A stretch of 64,000 nucleotides of DNA from the NCBI GenBank assembly GCA_019753405.1, contig JAIKLF010000001.1:438789-502788 (forward strand), read 5' to 3'. Position numbers and translations under genes: made by a program. This DNA comes from Murdochiella sp. Marseille-P8839 (GTDB taxonomy: Bacteria; Bacillota; Clostridia; Tissierellales; Peptoniphilaceae). The notes beneath the pieces were generated by a model. That model did no database searches. It saw nothing but the letters and a program-made list of their open reading frames with translations, and was not told where the DNA came from. How positions within the stretch are numbered: position 1 is the stretch's first letter; each line of letters opens with the position of its first letter. Below are positions 47,363 to 53,811 of the stretch, one piece after another.

Positions 47363-48586
47363 ATGAAAAAGTTATTTACGTTTTTAAGTACGCTTTTCGT
47401 GTTGACACTCGTTCTCACCGCATGCGGCGGCGGGGACACGAAGTCGTCGGAAGCCCCGGCAGCATCCGAATCGGCCTCGGAAGCGGCAAGTGAACAAGCA
47501 TCGGAAACGACCGGCGAGGTCAAGTATGATGACAATTCCCTCTACCTGATTACGGACTTGGGCACGATTGATGACAAATCGTTTAACCAGGGATCGTTTG
47601 AAGGATTAAAGCAGTTTGCGGATGAACTCGGTGTAAAAGCCAACTATCTGCGTCCGCAGGATCAGGGTGATCAGGTCTATTTACAGGCTATTGAGCAGGC
47701 CATTCAAAAGGGCGCCAAAATTGTTGTAACGCCGGGATTCCTTTTTGAAACCGCTGTTGGCGTTGCCCAAAAAGAGCATCCGGATGTCAAGTTTATTGCC
47801 GTTGACTTTGAACCGCAACGCGTAGTGGAAGGCAAAACCAACCCGGACGGTTCTCCGGTCACCGAAACCTATTTTGAAAAGAATACCGCTTCCATCCTCT
47901 TCCGTGAGCAGGAATCGGGTTTCTTAGCCGGCTATGCGGCAGTTAAAGACGGCTATACCAAACTCGGCTTTGCGGGCGGCGTTGCCGTTCCGGCCGTTGT
48001 ACGCTATGGCTTCGGTTTTATCGCCGGTGCGGATTATGCAGCAAAAGAAATGAATCTCCCCAAAGTGGAAATGATGTACAACTACACGGGTTCTTTTACA
48101 CCGAAGCCGGAAATTCAGACTATGGCAGCCACCTGGTATAAGAACGGCACCGAGATCATTTTCTCCTGCGGCGGCGGCATCGCCTCTTCCGTGTTGAAGG
48201 CGGCACAGGATAACAACGGAAAGATGATCGGCGTTGATGTAGATCAAAAAGACATGGGCGAAGAAGTAATCACCTCGGCAATGAAAAACCTGCAAAGCGC
48301 GGTTTATCAGACATGCAAAACCATCTTAGCCGACGAGTTCAAGGGCGGCGAGGTAACTCGTCTCTCCGCTGCGGAGAACGGCGTGCAGATCTCCGAAGAC
48401 TTCTCCCGCTTCAAGCAGTTCAAAGAAGAGGATTATAAAGCCATTTTCGAGAAGATTCAAAAGGATGAAGACGGCATCGCAAAGAATATGCCGGAAATTG
48501 ATCCGAGCCTGAGCTTCACGGAAATGGGCGATCCAACGCTCATCATGGAACCGTTCACGAACATTACACTGAATTACGTCAAATAG
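47363..48586 (+). CDS. BmpA/PnrA-family nucleoside-binding lipoprotein
   Basis: A 407-residue substrate-binding lipoprotein. The signal peptide ends at the lipobox LTAC (Cys21), which LspA would cleave. A Ser/Glu/Ala-rich linker (SSEAPAASESASEAASEQASE) joins it to a PnrA-like domain with LITDLGTIDDKSFNQGSFEGL, typical of purine-nucleoside receptors. Being last in the operon is unusual, since nupN-type genes often come first. Guanosine or other nucleoside is the likely ligand; not provable here. Confidence 0.93.
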   Translation: MKKLFTFLSTLFVLTLVLTACGGGDTKSSEAPAASESASEAASEQASETTGEVKYDDNSLYLITDLGTIDDKSFNQGSFEGLKQFADELGVKANYLRPQDQGDQVYLQAIEQAIQKGAKIVVTPGFLFETAVGVAQKEHPDVKFIAVDFEPQRVVEGKTNPDGSPVTETYFEKNTASILFREQESGFLAGYAAVKDGYTKLGFAGGVAVPAVVRYGFGFIAGADYAAKEMNLPKVEMMYNYTGSFTPKPEIQTMAATWYKNGTEIIFSCGGGIASSVLKAAQDNNGKMIGVDVDQKDMGEEVITSAMKNLQSAVYQTCKTILADEFKGGEVTRLSAAENGVQISEDFSRFKQFKEEDYKAIFEKIQKDEDGIAKNMPEIDPSLSFTEMGDPTLIMEPFTNITLNYVK

Positions 48587-48608
48587 TTCCTTGCGTTGAA
48601 AAAAAGCG

Positions 48609-48645
48609 AAAAAGAAGGATACCGTCATGGTATCCTTCTTTTTTT
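48609..48645 (+). terminator. Terminator after the lipoprotein gene
   Basis: AAAAAGAAGGATACC (48609-48623) pairs with GGTATCCTTCTTTTT (48629-48643), 5-base loop, then further T. Very strong. Confidence 0.95.
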
Positions 48646-48661
48646 CTTCACACAAAGACAT

Positions 48662-48686
48662 AAAAAAACGACCTCTAACGAGGCCG
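48662..48686 (-). terminator. Terminator of the tRNA-Leu gene
   Basis: On the minus strand CGGCCTC (48686-48680) pairs with GAGGTCG (48675-48669) with one G-U pair and a 4-base loop, followed by seven T. It lies directly after the tRNA 3' end. Confidence 0.8.
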
Positions 48687-48693
48687 CTTCCAA

Positions 48694-48776
48694 TGCAGGT
48701 GAAGGGATTTGAACCCCCACGAGATTGCTCCCACTAGTCCCTGAAACTAGCGCGTCTGCCGTTCCGCCACACCTGC
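48694..48776 (-). tRNA. tRNA-Leu, anticodon CAG
   Basis: An 83-base tRNA read on the minus strand. The acceptor arms GCAGGTG (5') and CACCTGC (3') pair perfectly with discriminator A. The anticodon stem CTAGT/ACTAG holds the loop TTCAGGG, giving anticodon CAG (codon CUG). The long variable arm fits leucine. The T loop GGTTCAAATCC is normal. The 3' CCA is not encoded and must be added by enzyme. Confidence 0.95.
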
Positions 48777-48789
48777 GAACAACAAAAAT

Positions 48790-48818
48790 ATTATACGTGA
48801 ATTTTACCTTACTCGCAA
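48790..48818 (-). promoter_or_regulatory. Promoter of tRNA-Leu
   Basis: On the minus strand TTGCGA (48818-48813), a 17-base spacer, TATAAT (48795-48790). It lies 14 bases before the tRNA 5' end. Confidence 0.85.
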
Positions 48819-48845
48819 GTTTTTCGATCGAAAATTCCTGTTTTT

Positions 48846-48887
48846 CTTTTGCCAGACCAAAATGCCCCTATGCTATAATGGCAAAAG
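48846..48887 (+). promoter_or_regulatory. Promoter framed by 9-bp inverted repeats before the ThrE-like gene
   Basis: TGCTATAAT (TATAAT 48874-48879) is the extended -10. Perfect inverted repeats CTTTTGCCA (48846-48854) and TGGCAAAAG (48879-48887) flank the whole promoter with 24 bases between. The right arm overlaps the last -10 base. Such an arrangement suits repressor half-sites or an operator loop. Confidence 0.6.
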
Positions 48888-48905
48888 GATTAAGGAGGAG
48901 GGGGC

Positions 48906-49730
48906 ATGGAAAGCATTACCGCTCAGGCAACAAGCAATGTAACAGGAATCGCTTCGCAAGCTGACGAGTCCGCACATACCCGAATGATTTTCGATCTTGC
49001 TTTGTATGCCGGCGTGATTTTAATGGAGAATGGAGCGGAGACCTATCGCGTAGAAGATACGATGGAGCGTATTTTAAGTTTGAGCGAGCATCGATCGATG
49101 GACGTGATTGCCCTGCTTACCGGACTTTATGTCACCTTGACGCTAAAGGACAATACCTGTCTTACGGCTGTTCGGCGCATTAAAAATCGCACGTTTCGTC
49201 TGGATCGTATTCGTGAGGTAAATACCATTTCACGTCGCCTTGCCAATGGTGATCTTGCCGTCGAGGAAGCATACCAAACGGTAAAAGATTTAGCGGACAA
49301 CCATGATCCCATTCGCTTTTCCAAAGGGTATCATGCCATCGCTGCTGCCGGCTTTGCGTTGATGTCCGGGGCAAATTTGATGGAAAGTATTTTTGCCGGC
49401 GTAGCAGCGAGCAGTATTATTCTCACGAATAAGTTAGTGCGTAACCGTCTTGGCGGAAGCTTTATACCTTCGTTTTTACAATCCTTTGTCATGATCTTTG
49501 TTTTGGGGGTAACGGTTCGCTTTTTTCCGATCCTTCGCATTGATCGTATGGCAATCGGTGCGCTAATCAGCCTTTTCCCGGGAACTACACTAACCAATGG
49601 AATTCGGGATACGATGCGCGCGGATTATTTAACAGGCGTAGGAAACCTTCTTGCAGCAATCATTGCCAGTATGGCGCTCGCTGTCGGTACGTTCTTCGCC
49701 TTGACGCTCACGGGAGGTTTCTTTCTATGA
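48906..49730 (+). CDS. Threonine/serine exporter family, N-terminal-type subunit
   Basis: A 274-residue ThrE_1/DUF1212-type protein. The N-terminal soluble half has the family's DLALYAGVILMENGAETYRVEDTMERIL opening, and four to five membrane segments follow. In this split form, the second half of ThrE is encoded by the next gene. In Corynebacterium ThrE exports threonine and serine; the real substrate here is unknown. The ATG at 48906 follows AAGGAGG. Confidence 0.9.
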   Translation: MESITAQATSNVTGIASQADESAHTRMIFDLALYAGVILMENGAETYRVEDTMERILSLSEHRSMDVIALLTGLYVTLTLKDNTCLTAVRRIKNRTFRLDRIREVNTISRRLANGDLAVEEAYQTVKDLADNHDPIRFSKGYHAIAAAGFALMSGANLMESIFAGVAASSIILTNKLVRNRLGGSFIPSFLQSFVMIFVLGVTVRFFPILRIDRMAIGALISLFPGTTLTNGIRDTMRADYLTGVGNLLAAIIASMALAVGTFFALTLTGGFFL

Positions 49731-50236
49731 GTTCGACGACAACCATGTTTTCCTCCGTGTTGTTTAATCCGCTGAATGATCCGCTATGGTTGAAATATGT
49801 TATGCAGGGGGCGGGGGCTTTTCTTGCTGTGTTCGCCTTTACCATCATGCTCGGCGCCGGCAAAAAAATCGCTCTGTTCAATTCGGTTATCTCCTTTATC
49901 AGTTGGGACACGTACGCTCTCTTATTGGATTTCGGATGGACGAATTTTGCAGCCACCTTTTTGGCGACGCTTGTCGTTGCCGTTGCGGCACAAATCGGCG
50001 CACGATGGTTTCGCACACCGGTTACTATGGTGATCATCCCATCACTCTATCCTTTGGTTCCCGGTGCGCTCATCTATCGCTGTGTGCATGCCTTTTTCTA
50101 CGAGCGCATGGATCAGGCCAGTGTCTACGCCATACAGACCTTCATCATGGCCGCATCCATTGCTCTTGGTGTTTTCCTGATCGAAACCGTCGTGACGTTA
50201 TTAAAACAGATGAAACGAAACAAATACAGTAAATAA
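49727..50236 (+). CDS. Threonine/serine exporter family, C-terminal-type subunit (ThrE_2)
   Basis: A 169-residue protein with about four to five membrane segments and the ThrE_2 motif YPLVPGALIYRCVHAFF. It is coupled to the preceding gene by a four-base overlap, so the two probably form one exporter. Typical of the YjjB-like half of split ThrE systems. Confidence 0.9.
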   Translation: MSSTTTMFSSVLFNPLNDPLWLKYVMQGAGAFLAVFAFTIMLGAGKKIALFNSVISFISWDTYALLLDFGWTNFAATFLATLVVAVAAQIGARWFRTPVTMVIIPSLYPLVPGALIYRCVHAFFYERMDQASVYAIQTFIMAASIALGVFLIETVVTLLKQMKRNKYSK

Positions 50237-50253
50237 AAAGAAAGAAGGAGTCT

Positions 50254-50514
50254 ATGGAACAGTCCATCACGTATCGCTATGACACACAGTTGCTCATTGA
50301 AGGGGAAAACCTGGATGAAGATCGAATCAACGACTATTTTGTGGAGCATTTTGACGGCGATTGCCTACTCGCGGTAGGGGATGAGAACCTGATTAAAATC
50401 CACTACCATACCAATGAACCGTGGAAAGTATTGGAATACTGCCGCACTTTAGGAGAGATTTTCGACATTGTCGTTGAGGACATGGATCGTCAGGCACGGG
50501 GATTAAAGGGATAA
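50254..50514 (+). CDS. Stand-alone small protein related to the FakA/DAK-phosphatase C-terminal region
   Basis: An 86-residue protein. The stretch IHYHTNEPWKVLEYCRTLGEIFDIVVEDMDRQ resembles the conserved C-terminal region of FakA/YloV fatty-acid kinases, where VHTxxPGxVLEYxLxxGExxxIxIxNMxxQ is typical. No kinase half is encoded beside it. AAGAAGGAG precedes the ATG, and a terminator follows. It may be a lipid- or ligand-binding regulator, or a relic of a larger gene. Function is unknown. Confidence 0.7.
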   Translation: MEQSITYRYDTQLLIEGENLDEDRINDYFVEHFDGDCLLAVGDENLIKIHYHTNEPWKVLEYCRTLGEIFDIVVEDMDRQARGLKG

Positions 50515-50541
50515 CGAGAGATCGTATACAACATACGTATC

Positions 50542-50585
50542 AAAAAAAGCGCACGGAAGAAGTTATTCTTTCGGTGCGCTTTTTT
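50542..50585. terminator. Bidirectional terminator between the small protein gene and xer
   Basis: AAAAAAGCGCAC (50543-50554) pairs with GTGCGCTTTTTT (50574-50585), 12 pairs, with A-run and T-run on each side so it works both ways. The xer stop codon lies in the loop part. Confidence 0.85.
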
Positions 50586-51546
50586 CATCGGAGAAGTGAA
50601 GACGGGCAAGGGGATTGCGAGATACCGCATCACGTGCCATTTCGTCTTCCACATGGGTATAGATTTGCGTCGTCTGCAAAGATTCATGACCGAGGATGCG
50701 CTGTAAGGTACGAATATCCACGCCTTCTCGATACATTAATGTCGCCGCCGTATGACGAAGCTTGTGCGTAGAGTAGACGGATGTGTCAAAACCGGCTTCA
50801 CGCAATAAGGCATCTATGCGATGCTGAACCGCGCGAGGTGAGATGCGTTGCTGATGAGTCGAAAGGAAAAGCGCTTCTTCTCCGGGGACAATGGGGCGTC
50901 GAGATAGATAGGCGCGAATCGCAGCCTCGCAGGATTCCGTCAAATAAATGACGCGCTCTTTGTTGCCCTTGCCGACGACATGAAAACGGCCTTCTCGAAG
51001 CGACGTGATATTGAGTCCGCATAATTCGCTCAAACGCATTCCGGTGGTTAAAAACGTGACGACCATTGCGACATCGCGAGAGCGAAAGAAGGGATTTTCC
51101 TCTTTTGCCGCCACTTCAATGAGACGCAACGCTTCATCCAGCGTCAGGTAGACGGGATGGCGCTTCTTCCGTTTGGGTGTCGTCAGCTTTTCTGCCGGAT
51201 TTTTTTCAAAGTACTCCTGTATGTTCACCAGATATTTAAAAAAAGAACGTATTGCGGACGACATACGTGCACGGCGACTGCCTGAGAGGCCTTCTTCCTG
51301 TTCCGAGTAGGCGAGAAAAGCCAATAAATCGTTGATATCTACTGCTTTTAACGTGGCAACATCCACGGAGGAGATATCGATGGTCTCTAAAGGGGCTTTG
51401 CGTGAGGCCCCCTGACCGTGTCGACGAAGATGAAAGCGCAGAAAGCGCACCAGATCGTATTCATATTCTCGAATGGTGCGAGGAGAAAGTCCGCGTACCG
51501 TTTTCATATAGTTGATATAGTCCTCAAGTATGATCGGTAATTCCAC
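50563..51546 (-). CDS. Tyrosine recombinase XerC/XerD family
   Basis: A 327-residue site-specific recombinase. The N-terminal SAM-like core-binding domain (DYINYMKTVRGLSPRTIREYEYDLVRFLRF) and the catalytic domain follow. The active-site Arg lies in TGMRLSELCGL, Lys in GKGNKERVIYL, then HKLRHTAATLMY, the LGHESLQTTQIYTHV His, and its Tyr. This is the length and layout of chromosome-dimer XerD/XerC enzymes rather than a phage integrase. It starts with GTG after GAGGAGGAA. A difference from classical XerD is the longer N-terminal linker rich in Asp/Val (residues about 50-65). No dif site was recognised. Confidence 0.92.
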   Translation of the reverse strand: MELPIILEDYINYMKTVRGLSPRTIREYEYDLVRFLRFHLRRHGQGASRKAPLETIDISSVDVATLKAVDINDLLAFLAYSEQEEGLSGSRRARMSSAIRSFFKYLVNIQEYFEKNPAEKLTTPKRKKRHPVYLTLDEALRLIEVAAKEENPFFRSRDVAMVVTFLTTGMRLSELCGLNITSLREGRFHVVGKGNKERVIYLTESCEAAIRAYLSRRPIVPGEEALFLSTHQQRISPRAVQHRIDALLREAGFDTSVYSTHKLRHTAATLMYREGVDIRTLQRILGHESLQTTQIYTHVEDEMARDAVSRNPLARLHFSDEKSAPKE

Positions 51547-51565
51547 GTCTTCCTCCTCAGGAAAA

Positions 51566-51594
51566 TTGCAAAGCCATCTCCTACATAATATAAT
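51566..51594 (+). promoter_or_regulatory. Promoter of the MoxR-DUF58-transglutaminase operon
   Basis: TTGCAA (51566-51571), 17-base spacer, TATAAT (51589-51594) on the plus strand. It overlaps the opposite xer promoter. Confidence 0.75.
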
Positions 51595-51618
51595 ACAAAA
51601 AGGTTACATTTGCTTCAA
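51590..51618 (-). promoter_or_regulatory. Promoter of the xer gene
   Basis: On the minus strand TTGAAG (51618-51613), 17-base spacer, TATTAT (51595-51590). Its -10 shares five bases with the moxR -10, so the two promoters cannot both be used at once. Confidence 0.65.
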
Positions 51619-51674
51619 TGCAACACGATTCCTATTGGTGCGCGTGTTTAAAGCACCTACAGAAGGAGAATAAA

Positions 51675-52631
51675 ATGAGTTTACACCAAGAGGCGGCGTC
51701 CATTTGCCGCAAACTCGGGGATGATGTATTAGCCAGTATCGGCCGTGTCGTGATCGGAAAAGAGATACCGGCAAAAAAAATGCTGATCTGCCTTTTAGCC
51801 GGTGGACACGTTCTTCTGGAGGATGTGCCCGGCATCGGAAAAACAACGCTGGTTCATGCCTTAGCGAAATCCGTTCGCCTTGATTTCCAGCGCATTCAGT
51901 TTACGCCCGATCTGATGCCCTCCGATGTCACCGGTTTTAATATGTATAATCCGAAAACGGCCGAATTTGAATTTCGCGAAGGTGCGGTGAATACGCAAAT
52001 TCTATTGGCGGATGAAATCAACCGTTCGTCACCGCGTACGCAATCCGCTCTTCTGGAAGCTATGCAGGAAGGGCAGGTAACCGTTGAAGGTGTAACGTAT
52101 GCGTTGCCGAAGCCGTTCATGGTAATGGCCACACAAAACCCTGTAGAAAACGTCGGTACCTATCCATTGCCGGAAGCGCAAATGGACCGTTTTATGATGC
52201 GCATTTCCATCGGCTATCCGTCCATGGAAGAAGAAATGGAAATTATTTCCACCAATGCCATGCGCCGCATTCAAAAAGACGTCAATGTTGTCGCGGAGAA
52301 AGAAGTCATCAGCTGGCTTCGTGAACAGATTCCGCAAGTGGACGTTACAGATGAAGTGAAGCGTTACATGCTTGCGATTACGCGAAAAACGCGTGAAGAA
52401 GATCTCATCGAATTGGGCGTAAGCCCACGTGCGGGACAAATGCTGTTTTCCGCTGCTCAAACGCTCGCACTGCTTAACGGGAGAACCTATGTCATTCCGG
52501 AAGATGTGCAGGCGCTCGTTCATGATGTTCTGGATCATCGCATCATCTTAAAGCCACAAAGTCGCGGTCGCGGTATTACTACGCATGAAGTCATTGCCGA
52601 TATCATGAACAATACGGTGGTTCCGCGATGA
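51675..52631 (+). CDS. MoxR-family AAA+ ATPase
   Basis: A 318-residue MoxR ATPase, a chaperone-like protein usually found with DUF58 and transglutaminase proteins, as here. Walker A is VPGIGKTTL, Walker B LLADEINRS, and the sensor 1 region ATQNPVENVGTYPLPEAQMDRF. ATG 51675 follows AGAAGGAG; an earlier ATG at 51618 lies in the opposite promoter and is rejected. It heads the operon. Confidence 0.95.
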   Translation: MSLHQEAASICRKLGDDVLASIGRVVIGKEIPAKKMLICLLAGGHVLLEDVPGIGKTTLVHALAKSVRLDFQRIQFTPDLMPSDVTGFNMYNPKTAEFEFREGAVNTQILLADEINRSSPRTQSALLEAMQEGQVTVEGVTYALPKPFMVMATQNPVENVGTYPLPEAQMDRFMMRISIGYPSMEEEMEIISTNAMRRIQKDVNVVAEKEVISWLREQIPQVDVTDEVKRYMLAITRKTREEDLIELGVSPRAGQMLFSAAQTLALLNGRTYVIPEDVQALVHDVLDHRIILKPQSRGRGITTHEVIADIMNNTVVPR

Positions 52632-53803
52632 AAGGCGTTCGCCCGCGCTTTTTCTTTTGGCTCATCGGTGCAGTGGCTCTTTTTTTACTGGCCAATACAA
52701 AATTGCGCCCCTTTCCGCATATTCTGTTTCTCTTCTGGTTGCTGTTGCCCATTCTTTCTGTGACATTCAGTTTTTTTTCGGGACGACATATTTCGCGTAA
52801 GGAAGAGTTGAATCCGCTTCGTCTGCAGTATGGGGAAGAGGGAGAATGGATTTTGGAATTGCGCAATGATTCTTCTCTGCTGCCCTTTTTTCTACATTTT
52901 CCTTTTCCTTCTCCGCAGGGAAAAGCAACAACGGAAGTCATCATTGCTCCGGGCGAGGATAAGCGTTTATCTTTTCCGTTCTATGCGCCGTACATCGGAA
53001 CTTATACCTTTTCTTCCTCCGGCGAGCCCATTTTTGAGGATCTGCTCGGCTTCTTCAAGTTGCAATTTTCAGGACGCGGCATTCGCACAGCGGAATGCTT
53101 TGCGCTTCCGAAAAGAGTGGAAGATCTCCCTTTTCTCCGTTCATCCGAAGAGGAAGAGGGCAATGTGGTTGAGCGCCGGTCGTTAACATTGGTGACGGAC
53201 GAGCTTTTTTCCGTCGATCCGCTTCAAGAAGGGGAACCGCTTTCGCATACCCACTGGAAATTGAGCAGCCGTTTGCAAAAATGGATGATCAAGCACTATT
53301 CGGATGTGGAGCAACAACCGATTCGTCTGTTAGTGGATGTTCAGCCCGTTGCCTATGACGGTTCCGCGCGCTTTATCGGCATGAAGAGCAAGAGCGATTC
53401 AAAGGTTGAAGAGGCTCTTGCCTTACGCACCGCTTTTTTAGACCGCTTTTATACCACGGCGATTACCTTTTTGGAAAAAGGGATTTACATCGATGCCGGC
53501 GACCGATACTCCCAACTCATTCATTTGCAGTCTCCAGCTGAGGCGGAAGCGTTAGGTGTATGGATTGCGCATCTTCCTTTTTCCGGAAGTTCACGTCCGT
53601 GGCGATTGAGTCAAACACCGGATCGTCGTCAATTGATCTGGATACAAGTAATCGATGAATCCACATTAGGAAGCCTTTTACAGTATGAAAGCCTGGGCAT
53701 TGATTTTCTCGTTCTGAGTGAACGCGCACAACAGACGGAAGAAATTCTTTCCGCTTTGTCCCGTTCCAGTCTGGATGTATATTGGCTGGATGAGGAAGTC
53801 TGA
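52628..53803 (+). CDS. DUF58 (von Willebrand-like) protein
   Basis: A 391-residue DUF58-family protein with two N-terminal membrane segments (RFFFWLIGAVALFLLANTKL and LFLFWLLLPILSVTFSFF) and an outer/soluble part containing DPLQEGEPLSHTHWKLSSRLQ, the family's D-x-x-x-x-G-D-x-x-x-x-I-x-W-like region. DUF58 proteins partner MoxR; the function is unproven. It overlaps moxR by four bases. Confidence 0.88.
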   Translation: MKGVRPRFFFWLIGAVALFLLANTKLRPFPHILFLFWLLLPILSVTFSFFSGRHISRKEELNPLRLQYGEEGEWILELRNDSSLLPFFLHFPFPSPQGKATTEVIIAPGEDKRLSFPFYAPYIGTYTFSSSGEPIFEDLLGFFKLQFSGRGIRTAECFALPKRVEDLPFLRSSEEEEGNVVERRSLTLVTDELFSVDPLQEGEPLSHTHWKLSSRLQKWMIKHYSDVEQQPIRLLVDVQPVAYDGSARFIGMKSKSDSKVEEALALRTAFLDRFYTTAITFLEKGIYIDAGDRYSQLIHLQSPAEAEALGVWIAHLPFSGSSRPWRLSQTPDRRQLIWIQVIDESTLGSLLQYESLGIDFLVLSERAQQTEEILSALSRSSLDVYWLDEEV

Positions 53804-53811
53804 GGAGTGCT

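Noticed and set aside
50563-51546. Xer-type recombinase as sign of a prophage or integron
   Set aside because: No phage genes, att repeats or cassette array nearby; length and layout fit housekeeping XerC/XerD.
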